From NCBI RefSeq assembly GCF_040581485.1, contig NC_090131.1, positions 12,633,501 through 12,697,500 on the forward strand: a stretch of DNA of 64,000 nucleotides, read 5' to 3'. The notes beneath the pieces are model-generated. The model was not told the origin of the DNA. It ran no database searches and was given only the letters and a program-made list of their open reading frames with translations. Positions within the stretch are counted from its first letter, which is position 1, and each line of letters starts with the position of its first letter. Positions 22,263 to 33,266 of this stretch are shown one piece after another. Source of the DNA: Linepithema humile. Taxonomy: Eukaryota > Arthropoda > Insecta > Hymenoptera > Formicidae. Both the position numbers and the translations under genes were made by a program.

Positions 22263-22516
22263 AGCTATTTTTAGGCCGCTCTTAGAGCGCCAGATTTAAG
22301 ATAAGGACTGTTTATATAATAATGTTTATGTTAAAATGTTTATATAAAACTGATTTATAGTTCTAAGAACTATTATAATGACGTCATCGCTATTTTTAGA
22401 ACCTTTGCAGGCATTTGCAGGTTCGTGCAGGTTTATAGATTACGTCATAGCAATGTTTATACAATAAGGGTATATAAGGCCCGCGGAAAAATTACGAGTT
22501 TTCAAAGTCATTCGCA
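22263..22516. repeat. Maverick left terminal inverted repeat
   Basis: 254 bp, the inverted match of 57915-58168. It includes the block TATTTTTAGGCCGCTCTTAG and, near its inner end, a TATATAAGG box. The repeat ends exactly at the ATG of the polymerase gene. Confidence 0.9.
22471..22479 (+). promoter_or_regulatory. TATATAAGG box of the DNA polymerase gene
   Basis: TATATAAGG lies 38 nt before the ATG at 22517. The identical box occurs ahead of the small gene at 35224 and of the minus gene at 57687, which suggests a common promoter class in this element. Confidence 0.6.
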
Positions 22517-25500
22517 ATGGAGAAGAAGCGCGATCTTACCGTACGAGCAGTGAATATCAAAACGTTGGGAGACTTTCCCCCGTGGTACAGCGAGTGCGAC
22601 AAGTACCTCGATTCTCTGAGGGAAAAATGTCGCAAAAAGCAACGAACCGGAGTAGTCAACTCTCTGGTGGCGCAAATTGTGCGTCTGGAGGGTGTGAGGA
22701 ACACCCTGCATGAGCGTTTTGTGCCCATTGGTGCTGGATACGGCGGATACGAGAAGAAGGGCTACACGTGGAAGGAGATCGAGACGGCGTTTAGGAACCG
22801 TGTGCTGACGGGTGCGGTTGTCAATTCCGACTTCATCGATCCTCGTGAATTTTTGGAAAATATAAGAAATACGGTTATTGAGCGGATCAAGAGCGTCATG
22901 GCGGAGCATGGGAACGTTAAAATCAATGCTGCGTTCAACGGGGAATTTATCGCGGGTAACAAGACAGCCGTGAAGACCATCGCCACGAAGAATCAAGAGA
23001 TATATCCAACATCTGATTTGCAAGAGTGGTACACAAAGCATGTGGTTGACGTCATATAGGCATCTCTGGAGGAATTTCAGGAACGCGATAGCGGATGGGC
23101 GTTGTCACGTATCCTGAACCTAACAATCAACGTCAACAAGTTGAATCCTCTACGCGCGGGATGCCACATCGAGTTACCGCGGAAAATTATGTTAAAAAAG
23201 GCAGTGGTCAACGTGAAATCAAACGATAATGCGTGTTTCGCGTGGGCAGTGGTAGCAGCCTTGTATCCTGCGGAAAAACACCCGGAAAGAACAATCGAAT
23301 ATCCACATTACTCGACGGTGCTGAATCTGTGCGGTATCGAGTTTCCCATGACGCTTCCGCAAATATCAAAATTTGAGAAACTGAACACCATCTCCGTCAA
23401 CGTCTTTACCACCCAAGATTCCAAAATCGTCCCTCTGCGTCTCACCAGCAACAAGAAGGAGAAGCACGTCAATTTGTTGTACGTGCACAGAAACAACAAT
23501 GCACATTTTGCATGCATAAAAAATATGTCGCGGTTGGTGAGCTCGCAATTGAGCAAGCGAAATGGCAAAAAGTACATTTGCGATCGGTAAGTAAAAATAT
23601 ACGTATAAAATAATTCGAAACCTTATTCGCAGTTTTAATCACACAAATTATTACAGGTGTCTACATTACTTTTATACACAGGAGAAATTATCGGCGCACA
23701 GCGTCGATTGCGGCAAGATGAACGATTGCGCCGTCGTTCTCCCCAGCGAGGACAAAAAGTGGCTGACGTTCAGCAACTACAACCGGAAGGAGCGGCTCCC
23801 GTTTGTAGTGTACGCCGATCTCGAATGTACGCTCGAGAAGAAGGATGGACAAGACGGCACCACATACGCCTATCAGCATCACAAAGCGTTTAGTGTAGGA
23901 TATTATATAAGTTGTACGTACGATAATTCTTTATCTAGTTTTAAGTCTTATCGCGGTGAGGATTGCGTGGCGTGGTTCGTCAATGAACTCCACGATTTGG
24001 CGCGCCGTGTGAAAACGATCCTCACTACCGTCGTCCCCATGGTGGATCTTACGCGGGAGGAATCGGAAAAATTCCGTAGCACCGCGACGTGCCACGTGTG
24101 CGAGAAACCGTTTACACCGGATGATACGCGGGTGCGCGATCATTGTCATCTTACCGGGCGTTACCGCGGTGCCACGCACTCGTCGTGCAATTTAAATTAC
24201 AAAGACTCCCACGTTATCCCGGTGATATTTCACAATTTATCCGGTTACGACGCGCATTTCATTATTAAAGACGTTGCCAATGCTTTCGAAGGCAGCGTCG
24301 AATTGTTACCGCTGACGATAGAACGTTACATTTCATTCACTAAAAATGTTAAAGAAACCGAGGATAAAAATTCCAAAATTTGCGTCAAATTACGATTCAT
24401 CGATTCATTCAGATTTCTCAGTACAAGTCTTGAAAAATTGGCATCTTATCTGACAACGGACGAATTAAAAATTACACGTTCCGAATTTAGTCATTTATCC
24501 GCGGAAAATTTCAATCTGCTTACTCGGAAAGGCGTGTTTCCCTACGAGTACGTCGACAGCGTCGACAAGCTCCGGGACACAAGCCTACCATCGCGCGAAT
24601 CGTTTTACAGCTCGCTCACCGGAGAAACGGTATCCGAGAGCGATTACGCGCACGCGACAAACGTCTGGCAAACTTTTTCGATCGAAGATCTAGGTCAATA
24701 CAGCAATTTGTATTTGAAAACAGACGTTCTTTTGTTGGCGGATATTTTCGAAAATTTCCGAAACATGTGTATAAAGAGTTACGGTTTAGATCCCGCTCAG
24801 TATTACACATTACCGGGGTACACGTGGGACGCTATGATGAAGTACACGCGCGTAAAATTCGGGTTGCTCACGGACATCGATATAGTGCTGTTTGTCGAGC
24901 GCGGTATACGCGGCGGTCTCAGCCAATGCTCCAACCGATACGCCGCCGCCAACAACAAATACATGTCATCGTACGATCCATCGGAACCATCATCGTACCT
25001 AATGTACTTTGATGTAAACAACTTGTACGGCTGAGCAATGTGTCAACCGTTGCCCTACGCCAAATTTCGATGGGTCGAAAATGTCGAAAACTTTGACGTA
25101 ATGTCCGTTGCATCCGATTCGGCTACCGGTTATATGCTGGAAGTCGATCTCGAGTATCCGGTGAATCTTCACGACGCGCACGCCGACCTGCCGTTCTGCC
25201 CGACGCGCGATAAGCCGCCCGGCAAGCGGGAGCTCAAGTTACTCGCAACGCTGTACGATAAGTAGCGTTATGTCCTTCACTACCGTAATCTGCAGCAATG
25301 CGTGCTACATGGTGTGCGAATTGCAAAAATTCACCGCATACTGCAATTCGCGCAATCTCCATGGCTCCGCAGATACATAGAATTAAATACACAATTTCGG
25401 ACACGGGCGACAAACGATTTCGAGAAAAATTTATACAAATTGATGAACAACGTGGTTTTTGGCAAAACCATGGAGAATGTGCGAAATTACACGGATGTAC

Positions 25501-26225
25501 GGCTCCTTACACAGTGGGAGGATCGGTACGGAGCGGAGGCTATGATCGCCAAACCGAATTTCCACAGTCGAAGCGTGTTCTCGGAGAATCTAGTCGCCGT
25601 AGAGTTGCGAAAACTCGAAGTGAAATTCGACAAGCCGATCTACGTGGGTATGTGTATCCTCGACATATCCAAGACCTGCTTGTACGAGTTTCACTACGAG
25701 TACATGGCGCCTCTCTATGGCAACAAATGTAAAATTTTGTATACCGATACCGACAGTCTGATATACTTTCTACATTGCGAAGACGTATATCACGATATGA
25801 AACGCGATATATCCAAATTCGACACGAGCGACTACTCCAAGGACAACGTTTACGGTATACCGCGCGCCAACAAGAAAGTACCCGGTCTGATGAAAGATGA
25901 GAATAACGGCGCGATCATGACGGAATTTGTCGGACTGAGAGCGAAGATGTACGCGTTGAGAGTCGCCGGACAAAAAGATACGAAAAAGGTGAAAGGCGTA
26001 AAGAAAAATGTAATCGCTAGAACGATAACGTTCGACGATTACACTCGGTGTCTCAACGACGAAATCGAGCTGACGCGGCGTCAATCGTGCATCCGCTCAA
26101 AGATGCACGAGGTGTACACCGTGTCGGAGTCGAAGCTCGCGCTCAGTCCGTACGACGATAAGCGGCACGTCGTATCTGGTTCCACCGACACTCTACCATG
26201 GGGACATTACAAGATACATTTGTAA
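22517..26225 (+). pseudogene. Maverick protein-primed DNA polymerase B (spliced, with stops)
   Basis: Two exons, 22517-23586 and 23657-26225, joined by a 70-bp GTAAGT...CAG intron that keeps the frame and completes a Cys-rich finger (CDR then C, ...H...C). About 1,212 codons. Exonuclease motifs: YADLE (Asp near 23817), NLSGYDAHF, and YLKTDVLLLADIF. Polymerase motifs: YFDVNNLYG (A), KNLYKLMNN with FGKTMENVR (B), and YTDTDS (C, near 25746). These are the motifs of family-B polymerases with TPR insertions that copy DNA from a terminal protein. The N-terminal 360 residues are an extension with a conserved NACFAW segment. In-frame stops at 23057 (TAG), 25032 (TGA) and 25263 (TAG) inactivate it; no frameshift is seen. 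Confidence 0.9.
23587..23656 (+). other. Intron in the Maverick polymerase gene
   Basis: GTAAGT donor and TTACAG acceptor, 70 bp. Removing it restores an open frame across the finger motif, while reading through it hits TAA at 23588. The combination makes splicing very likely. Confidence 0.8.
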
Positions 26226-26398
26226 ATAATGCTTAGTAATTTACATAGTTTTAAATTTATATATTTTAATATTTTATGTATTATTATCATTGTTAATTTT
26301 AAATGTATATATTGTAACATGTTGTAGTAATAAAGAACATCATTGTATATAAATGTATAATAGTTTATTATAATGCAATGTAAAATATACATAGTTTA

Positions 26399-27337
26399 TT
26401 ACAATACATCGTCTTTATTTATCCAAGAATTATGCGAATTGTCGAATCCCAACCACTTTACAAACACCTTATCGTCCTTTCGGCGCAACACCTTTTCCAC
26501 GAGATAAACGTCGGGTTGAGCGGTCTTGAGCAATTCGTACTCGTAAAAGCCTCCCGTGACCGGATCTCCGCGATAATTTTTAATCAGATACGTCACAGGA
26601 TTGGTACGTTGCACCGTGGCGATCTTAAACACCTCCGTCGACCAATTCGGCGTGTATCCTTTCTCGAATACAGTTTTGAATTTGCTCACGCGCACCGAAT
26701 CACCCACCCTGAATTTCGCCGGCGCGGCAATTTTTATATTACTGTACACGGTGCTCAAGAGTCCCTTTGCGATCTCGGGAGTGACATCGATCGGGCGCAT
26801 ACCGATTGTACGATGTTTACGACCGTTGTATTCCGAGACCAATCGCGATAAATCGTCGATCCACCTGTACGATCCCGTGAGCGTAAAAAACTTCCACATT
26901 TCATTCTTTAACGTGCGATTGAATCGTTCCACCACCGAAGCCTTCATAACCGAGTATGTCGAATAATGATTGATGCCGTGTTTCTTGACAAGATTTTGGA
27001 AATCTCTGTTGTAAAATTCTTTTCCATGGTCGGTCTGCACGTTTTTCGGAATTCTCTTCCTAAATATCGCGGAAAATGCTTTGGATGTTTCAATTCCATC
27101 TTTGGTCTTTAAGGGCATGGCCCACGCGTACTTGCTCAACACATCGATAACGGTTAGAATGTAGTTGCAGCCGCCGTTGGATCGCGAATACGGTCTCATC
27201 TCGACAATGTCAGCCTGCCACAAATCGTCGTATCCTTTCACGACGACTGGCCTACGCGTAAAGTTTCTTCTCGCCGGTGCGTGGAGCTCGTCCACGAGCG
27301 ATCTCCTCTCCAGGCTCACCGCTTTCTTCTTGCTCAT
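26399..27337 (-). CDS. Maverick integrase with C-terminal chromodomain
   Basis: A 312-residue intact frame. The retroviral-type core has DLWQADIVEM (Asp43), VQTDHGKEF (Asp103) and SVVERFNRTLKNEMW (Glu137), the DDE triad. Residues about 207-270 hold the SH3-like part with FRVGDSVRVSKFK. Residues about 275-312 (VYLVEKVLRRKDDKVFVKWLGF with SHNSWINKDDVL) are a chromodomain that may steer integration to marked chromatin. The ATG overlaps the stop of the upstream coiled-coil gene by 4 bp, so the two are probably cotranscribed. It converges on the polymerase gene. Confidence 0.92.
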   Translation of the reverse strand: MSKKKAVSLERRSLVDELHAPARRNFTRRPVVVKGYDDLWQADIVEMRPYSRSNGGCNYILTVIDVLSKYAWAMPLKTKDGIETSKAFSAIFRKRIPKNVQTDHGKEFYNRDFQNLVKKHGINHYSTYSVMKASVVERFNRTLKNEMWKFFTLTGSYRWIDDLSRLVSEYNGRKHRTIGMRPIDVTPEIAKGLLSTVYSNIKIAAPAKFRVGDSVRVSKFKTVFEKGYTPNWSTEVFKIATVQRTNPVTYLIKNYRGDPVTGGFYEYELLKTAQPDVYLVEKVLRRKDDKVFVKWLGFDNSHNSWINKDDVL

Positions 27338-27891
27338 TGCGATTCGTTCTGCTTCTTCTTCTTCATCGCCTCATCGTAGTATTCGATGAAATTTTTTCTC
27401 ACAGCTCTACGAAGATTGTGAATCTCTCGCTCGACAAGACTCTTCGTCTCTCGCTCGTGATCGACAAGTTTTCCATCGAGTCGCGCTACACTCTCGTCGA
27501 GGAGACCTCTCAGATCGTGAATCTGTCGTTCCAACGTCACGTATCTGGTCTCGATGTAATCGTCGTGGTCTCTCTTCCAGGTCCGCTCGGTATTCTCCGA
27601 ATTTTCGAGTCTTGAAAGTACTTTTCGCTTAAAATTTTCACAGAGCATACGATCTCGATTCTCACGATCGCTCATAAGCTTGAGGCGATGATCCAGATGC
27701 AGCTTGTTGATGGCGTCGATGTCCGCTTCAGGGTCGGCGAGATGTCTGATTACGCGTGACTTGGCGTTGAAAACCTCACCATCCTTGCAGAGACAATGCT
27801 CGCGCACGTAATTCTTCGAGACTCCGCCGCTCTGTCTCGTCACCCTGTCGCTTCCTCCTCCTAGCTGTAGTCCGAATTTGTTGATAGACAT
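27334..27891 (-). CDS. Maverick coiled-coil protein
   Basis: A 185-residue intact frame, mostly charged. The N-terminal 60 residues are Gly/Ser and Cys-containing (EHCLCKDGEVFNAKSRVIRHLADPE is the most conserved-looking piece, describing a short core). The rest, from about residue 60, is a long amphipathic helix rich in Arg, Glu and Leu and ends in a Lys tail. It sits just upstream of the integrase with an ATGA overlap. I do not know its function; position and composition suggest a structural or DNA-associated role. Confidence 0.7.
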   Translation of the reverse strand: MSINKFGLQLGGGSDRVTRQSGGVSKNYVREHCLCKDGEVFNAKSRVIRHLADPEADIDAINKLHLDHRLKLMSDRENRDRMLCENFKRKVLSRLENSENTERTWKRDHDDYIETRYVTLERQIHDLRGLLDESVARLDGKLVDHERETKSLVEREIHNLRRAVRKNFIEYYDEAMKKKKQNESQ

Positions 27892-27939
27892 TCCTGTAGC
27901 ATCGCACGAGCAATACTGGCGATAGTTGAAAAGCTGTGA

Positions 27940-29037
27940 TCAATTTATAATCAGACCAGCTTCGCGCAGTTCCTCGATAATCGAGAGAAACTCGTTGTCG
28001 TGCGCGTTGTTTCCCGCCTGACGGGAGGCGTCCAGCAATCGAAGGCGATCCACCAATTCGTTCGGATCATCCCAGTGCACGTAATCGACCGCGTTGTCGG
28101 TCACAGTCATGGTCTGTGGTATGTTACACTTGGGTAACGTGTGACCCGCACCTCTCTTGTCGAAATGTGCAACACCTCCACCTTTCTTAGATATCAGAGG
28201 TGTGATGATATGTTTGTATTTGTGTCCTTTGTTTCCTAAAATAGGTAAATGCGCGTTATGACCGCGTCTGTGAGCGTTAGTAGCGAGTAGTATGCTCTTG
28301 TACTTTTGTTTGTCATCCTCCGTACACAGCGTATCGTCGGGAAGTTTTTTAAATATTAATTCAAACAGACCAGGCGTGCCCGCGTATTTCACACCGTCCA
28401 CAATCACATTGTCGTCTCTATCAATGTCGAAGGCCTTGTCTCCGAGAAACGTTCCCGCATCGTTGAAGTATACACCGTACACGTTATCGATCCTTCTCTT
28501 CTTGTCACCGCTCAAGAGCTCCCCGATGTACTCTTGACCCAGCGGACCCATTTGACCATACAGAGCTTCCCGACCATCGGACGTTTGCATTGTCTGTCTC
28601 ACGGATGTTACGAAAGACGGGTCCGTGGTTTCGAACACGTTTTCGGTCGGTAAATATGTCGGCGCTTCAAACACCAATTTTTGCGGCTGGAACGGAGTCG
28701 AGGCTTGTATCGGTGACGTCAATGGGATCTGTATCGGTGTCGTCAACGAGGTACGCTTGATTTTCTTCTTCTCAGAGCTTGTCCGCTTTCGTTTGATGTC
28801 TGGTTCGTTTTTAATCTCGAGATCGTCAACTGAATCATCGTCACCCTTGATGTTCTCGACGATTCGTTTCAACGGCTCTACGATCGGTTTCAACCGTTTC
28901 TCCAATTGCGCCTCATGTTCCACTCTACCCGTCTTCAACGTCCGATGCTTTTTGCGAATCGACTCGCTCGTACAAGCGATTTCCTTCGCGATTTTCTCCC
29001 TCTCGTCAATATCTTTCGTGTCGAGCGTCATCGTCAA
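27940..29037 (-). CDS. Maverick DUF8207-type protein
   Basis: A 365-residue intact frame. Residues 1-90 are charged and coiled-coil-like and hold a basic stretch (RKRTSSEKKKIKR), followed by a Pro/Thr-rich linker (about 93-125). The C-terminal half has the pattern VYFNDAGTFLGDKAFDID, DGVKYAGTPGLFELIFKK and SILLATNAHRRGHN, found in many insect Maverick-associated proteins (DUF8207, from memory). Its function is unknown. It lies between the ATPase and the coiled-coil gene in one minus-strand block. Confidence 0.75.
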   Translation of the reverse strand: MTMTLDTKDIDEREKIAKEIACTSESIRKKHRTLKTGRVEHEAQLEKRLKPIVEPLKRIVENIKGDDDSVDDLEIKNEPDIKRKRTSSEKKKIKRTSLTTPIQIPLTSPIQASTPFQPQKLVFEAPTYLPTENVFETTDPSFVTSVRQTMQTSDGREALYGQMGPLGQEYIGELLSGDKKRRIDNVYGVYFNDAGTFLGDKAFDIDRDDNVIVDGVKYAGTPGLFELIFKKLPDDTLCTEDDKQKYKSILLATNAHRRGHNAHLPILGNKGHKYKHIITPLISKKGGGVAHFDKRGAGHTLPKCNIPQTMTVTDNAVDYVHWDDPNELVDRLRLLDASRQAGNNAHDNEFLSIIEELREAGLIIN

Positions 29038-29051
29038 CGTCTCGAGAACAA

Positions 29052-29719
29052 CTAACCATTCCGCGGTACCGCAAACTCGTTAAAACCACGTCTGTATCGT
29101 CCATCGTTAATCGTACTATCCTTGTCTATCACTAAAAATCCGTACTTGTGCTGCCAACATGCGTGACACAATGTACTAAAATCTTCACACGTCATGTCCG
29201 TATTCACATGATCGTTATAGACATGCTTAAGGTTTGTTCCATCCTGCTTGAATATTACGAGTAAATTCGCGTTGTCGCGCACGAGATGTTTCGGTATTTT
29301 TGCATGTTTGGCACAGATAGAAACAATCGACTTTCGAATGTCGACCCATAGCAAAGTACTCGCGTATCGCATTCTACTTGTTGCACGCTATATCGTCAAA
29401 GACGAATTCGGAATTCGGTAATGCCTCGCTGCGGTACAATTGTGTTAGGTTAGGTGTTGTTGTCCGAGAATGTAAAGTAGCCGATTCCATCGATCGATCC
29501 GAGCAATCTTTCGAGATACCGATACTTTGATTGATTCAACGATTTCGAGTACACGTACACGTTTTCGAAACGTACACCGTTCGGACTTTCCAGCAGACTA
29601 ATTATTACATTGGTTTTACCGCAATTCGAAGGACCGCAAATGATACCGCGTATAGTGTTTGGCAACATTTTACCATGTCTGCACGTCTTCTCACAAACCC
29701 CTTGCGTCTTATCATCCAT
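29052..29719 (-). pseudogene. Maverick genome-packaging ATPase (FtsK/HerA-like), broken
   Basis: Residues 29-36 of the first frame, GPSNCGKT, are the Walker A loop. Further on a separate frame has the Walker B sequence FVFDDIAC (near 29405), and a third frame carries the C-terminal part NANLLVIFKQDGTN. These correspond to the ATPase that pumps DNA into the capsid. One stop (near 29388) and two frameshifts (near 29440 and 29325) separate the parts. The first break lies at a short TTAGGTTAGG stretch. The start MDDKTQG at 29719 fits the family. Confidence 0.8.
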
Positions 29720-30126
29720 GTTTTTTACACGGATCGTGTACGATTGTAAAAATTTTATTTTTTACCAGACTCTTTCTCATCCTTGTTATTACGCGACGAG
29801 TGCGCAGCATCGGTTGTTGGAAAGAGCGGTGCTCGGATATTTGTTGCTAGATCTAAAATATCTCTATTTCCATACATGATTCGGACATTATCCTAAAAAA
29901 AAAAAATATTGTTTCAAACACACGATTAGCAATACACGTTTGCGACATTCACCTCCTTCCGTTCCTTATTATTATCCCGGTTATTCATTGTACTTCGTCG
30001 TCCGACAAACTTTGATATTCTACTAGTTAATGATCGATACGCGCCTCCTATTTATAGGTGAGCGCTGTCGAAACACACTTCAGTTGGAAATATGATTTAC
30101 ACGCGATACGTTAGAATTCACGCTCT
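29720..30126. promoter_or_regulatory. Divergent promoter region between ATPase and PLA2 genes
   Basis: 407 bp without a gene between two divergently transcribed blocks. On plus, TATTTATAGG near 30049 is followed by CTTCAGTTG (initiator-like) and the ATG at 30127. On minus the box is not obvious. Confidence 0.4.
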
Positions 30127-30834
30127 ATGAAACGATACAAGGGTGCCGGTTTACTAAACAGTGTGATAAATCGACTACCGTTGGAGCTGCATATACCCGG
30201 CTACCAATTTTGCGGGCCGGGGACTCGTCTGCGGAAACGACTCGCGCGAGGGGATCAAGGTATCAATCCGTTGGACGCGGCGTGCCGCGATCACGACATC
30301 GCGTACTTGCAAAACCGCGAATCAGCGGACCGCCACGCTGCCGATCGCGTTCTCGCCGATAAAGCGCGGGAACGGATCACCGCTGCGGACGCGACTCTCG
30401 GTGAGAGGGCCGCTGCTACCGCCGTATGGGCTGCTATGAAAGCAAAGACGAAATTGGGGATGGGTATGACAAAGAGAAAGAAGAAGAAGACCAAGAGGAG
30501 AACGCTTCCGGCGGCGAAACGCGGTGGTATGTTACCGTTGTTACCGCTCTTGGGAGTCATCGGTTCGCTTGCCGGTGGAGCGGCGGGTGTTGCAAAGGCG
30601 GTGAATGACTCTAAGGCTGCGCGACGACAACTCGAAGAGACGAAACGTCACAATAAAGCAATGGAAGGACGGGGGATTTATCTCGCTCCGTACAAGCGGG
30701 GCAAAGGATTGAAGAGAAAAAAAAAACGTCGAAAAAACGATAGAGATGCCCGCGGGTGCCACCACCAATTTACAGTTGTTCGCATTGGCGAAGCGTATGC
30801 GAATACCGTATTTCCGAGGTGTCTACATGCGTAA
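30127..30834 (+). CDS. Maverick minor capsid protein with phospholipase A2 domain
   Basis: A 235-residue frame. Residues 26-33 (YQFCGPGT) form the calcium loop and 50-60 (DAACRDHDIAY) the catalytic His-Asp pair, as in parvovirus VP1-type phospholipase A2, which opens membranes during entry. Residues 135-158 are a hydrophobic Gly/Ala/Leu segment between basic Lys/Arg-rich tracts, like adenovirus pVI/pX proteins. The last 35 residues overlap the protease gene in another frame and may be a shifted tail. The first gene of the plus-strand virion block. Confidence 0.85.
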   Translation: MKRYKGAGLLNSVINRLPLELHIPGYQFCGPGTRLRKRLARGDQGINPLDAACRDHDIAYLQNRESADRHAADRVLADKARERITAADATLGERAAATAVWAAMKAKTKLGMGMTKRKKKKTKRRTLPAAKRGGMLPLLPLLGVIGSLAGGAAGVAKAVNDSKAARRQLEETKRHNKAMEGRGIYLAPYKRGKGLKRKKKRRKNDRDARGCHHQFTVVRIGEAYANTVFPRCLHA

Positions 30835-31144
30835 CGCTTTACCCGACAAGATACATAAAAATGAGAGCGGTATCGTGAATTTGGACGATGTCGACGGGCC
30901 GGGCACGCATTGGGTGGCGTACGCCAAGAGAGGCGATTGCGCCGTATACTTTGACAGCTTTGGCAATTTGCAACCGCCGAATGAGATTACACGCTACCTC
31001 GGAGGCACCGATACAACGATAACGTACAATCGCACAGTCTACCAGACGTACGATCAAACGATCTGCGGACAATTGTGCCTCCTGTTCCTCCAGAAAATAG
31101 ATATAAAAATCGATCCGCTATCGATCGACATCAGTCGTCGATAG
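30746..31144 (+). CDS. Maverick adenain-like maturation protease
   Basis: A 132-residue intact frame. The catalytic residues are His55 (in GTHWVAY), Asp70 (in [11 protein letters not shown]) and Cys107 (in [10 protein letters not shown]), the arrangement of the adenovirus cysteine protease (family C5). It would cut capsid precursors inside the particle. It overlaps the PLA2 gene at its 5' end in a different frame, and the penton gene starts 11 nt after its stop. The family length is similar. Confidence 0.88.
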   Translation: MPAGATTNLQLFALAKRMRIPYFRGVYMRNALPDKIHKNESGIVNLDDVDGPGTHWVAYAKRGDCAVYFDSFGNLQPPNEITRYLGGTDTTITYNRTVYQTYDQTICGQLCLLFLQKIDIKIDPLSIDISRR

Positions 31145-31154
31145 AATCTCGGCA

Positions 31155-31883
31155 ATGTCGCTGACGCTCACTCTAAGCGGTAAAAGCAGCGTTCTCACGG
31201 TGGATTATTTTCTACCGATAGACTTGAGCGATGGGGACTACGAGCTCGGTCTAACCACGATGGAGACCTACAACACGATTCCGAACGTGACAGTAGCGAA
31301 CAATAAATTTTATTTCGATGACAATGATGAAGAAATTACAATTTCCGAAGGATCGTACGAATTGGACGCCATTGCTTCTTATCTGAAACGCGCGATACTG
31401 CAAAAACGAGGAAAAAGTGAAGAGCAAGATTATCCATTGTCACTTCGTCCCAACGTTAATACCATGAAGAGTGAAATCATGTGCGCTTTTCGAATAAATT
31501 TCGCCAAACCGAATACCATCGGACCGCTGTTTGGATTTTCGACGGATCGTATATTGGAACCGAGAAAGTTGCACGAATCAGACTCCTCGGTAAACATCAT
31601 CAACGTAAACATTATTCGAGTGGAATGCAGCATTACCGCGTGTGCGTACGCCAACGACAGGTTGGTGCACACGATACACGAATTTTCACCGAACGTGCCT
31701 CCGGGATATAAAGTCTCGGAAACACCGGCGCAAATCATTTACCTTCCGGTCATCGCGAGGAGCGTTACCGATATCACTTTGCGCGTGGTGGATCAAGACG
31801 GACGATTGATTGATTTTCGCGGAGAGGAAATTACCATCAGACTGCACTTGCGACTACGTGGTGCGAGGAAATGCTCGTGTTGA
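31155..31883 (+). CDS. Maverick penton protein (minor capsid, single jelly roll)
   Basis: A 242-residue intact frame starting [19 protein letters not shown]. The composition is beta-strand-rich, with the pattern [17 protein letters not shown], then GPLFGFS, then VPPGYKVSE and [18 protein letters not shown] near the C terminus, which I recognise from Maverick penton homologues in insects. It would occupy the five-fold vertices of the icosahedral particle. It lies between the protease and major capsid genes, the usual Maverick order. Confidence 0.8.
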   Translation: MSLTLTLSGKSSVLTVDYFLPIDLSDGDYELGLTTMETYNTIPNVTVANNKFYFDDNDEEITISEGSYELDAIASYLKRAILQKRGKSEEQDYPLSLRPNVNTMKSEIMCAFRINFAKPNTIGPLFGFSTDRILEPRKLHESDSSVNIINVNIIRVECSITACAYANDRLVHTIHEFSPNVPPGYKVSETPAQIIYLPVIARSVTDITLRVVDQDGRLIDFRGEEITIRLHLRLRGARKCSC

Positions 31884-32006
31884 ACGAACAGCGAGTGATT
31901 GAGAGAACAACGAAAATTGAGAAAACATCGCCATTCAAGAGGCTCAGTACGACGAACGTAAACTTTTTAAAATCATTGGGATTCGTTGTGAGAAACGATT
32001 AAAGAG

Positions 32007-33206
32007 ATGGATATACTCGACATCGCTGACGAGCCCGTCTTCGACGAGCGTATTGTGAAATATGAGATGCACACGTACAATCCGTACGCTAACACGACGT
32101 TGGGACACAGCGACGAGATACGAATACCTATATAGCAACAGGATTTGTACACGTTGCCGTGTGAGAGTTTTCTCTACATTGAAGGAAAACTCGTTACTCC
32201 TGCCAATGAGAATAAAGATAACGTGTGTATAATGGGAAATAATTGTGTCGCGTTCATGTTTGATGAAATGCGATACGAGCTCGACGGAGTTGAAATCGAT
32301 CGTAACAGAAACGTTGGAATAACGAGCACGATCAAAAACTATGTATCGCTGACGACGGAGAAGAGCAAGACGCTGAAATACGCATCGTGGAATCCGGATG
32401 GAAATCCGTTGCTCGATGGAAACTTTAATTTTTGCGTTCCGCTCAATACTCTTTTAGGATTCTGCGAGGACTACAAACGGATTGTAATCAACGCTCGTCA
32501 CGAACTTGTATTGATACAATCGCGCAACGATAACAATTGTCTCGTTGGACGAGTCGGTGCGAATCCAACGATCGAACTACTCAAGATACAGTGGCGAATG
32601 CCGCACGTATCTCTGAGCGAAGTCAACAAGCTGTCTCTTCTTCGAACTTTGGAAAGCGGAAGATATCTGAGCGTGTGCTTCCGTTCGTGGAATCTGTACG
32701 AATTTCCTCTGCTGCAGAATACAACGAAGCCTTCCTGGGCGGTCAAAGCCGCGACGCAATTGGAAAAACCGCGATACGTAATCTTTGCTCTCCAAACCGG
32801 TCGAAAAAACGTACTGTCTGAAAACGCTACGCAATTTGACGCTTGTAAACTCACCAAAGTGAGACTGCATCTGAATTCAAATTTTTATCCGTACGACGAC
32901 ATGAACTTGGATTTCGACAGAAATCGATACGCTATACTGTACAACATGTATGCGCGTTTCCGCAAAGCTTATTACGGATTCGATAATACGTATTTGGACA
33001 TCGATGAATTCTCGAAAGCCGGTCCGTTCGTAGTCATAGATTGTTCGCGACAAAACGACTCTGTCAAGAGCGCCACCGTTGACGTGCGAATAGAATTTGA
33101 TTGTAAGGAAAATATACCGGCCAACACCACCGCCTATTGTCTCATTATACACGATCGAATGGTTGAATATAATCCACTGAACAACATTGTGCGCAGACTC
33201 GTATGA
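32007..33206 (+). pseudogene. Maverick major capsid protein (double jelly roll), one stop
   Basis: The frame from ATG 32007 runs 400 codons with a single TAG at 32133-32135; a CAG to TAG change would account for it. The opening MDILDIADEPVFDERIVKYE and the later YTLPCESFLYIEGKL, NLYEFPLLQNT and KVRLHLNSNFYPYDDMNLDF are standard for insect Maverick capsid proteins. Downstream of the stop an ATG at 32145 could restart. It forms the hexon-like shell. Confidence 0.88.
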
Positions 33207-33266
33207 TTTTTTTTATAAATTGGAGATGCGTACGCGGACATATCAGTTTTCCGACGGTCGACGACG

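Noticed and set aside
29436..29456. TTAGGTTAGG, the insect telomere unit
   Set aside because: Only two units inside a damaged ATPase gene; not a telomere or a telomeric insertion.
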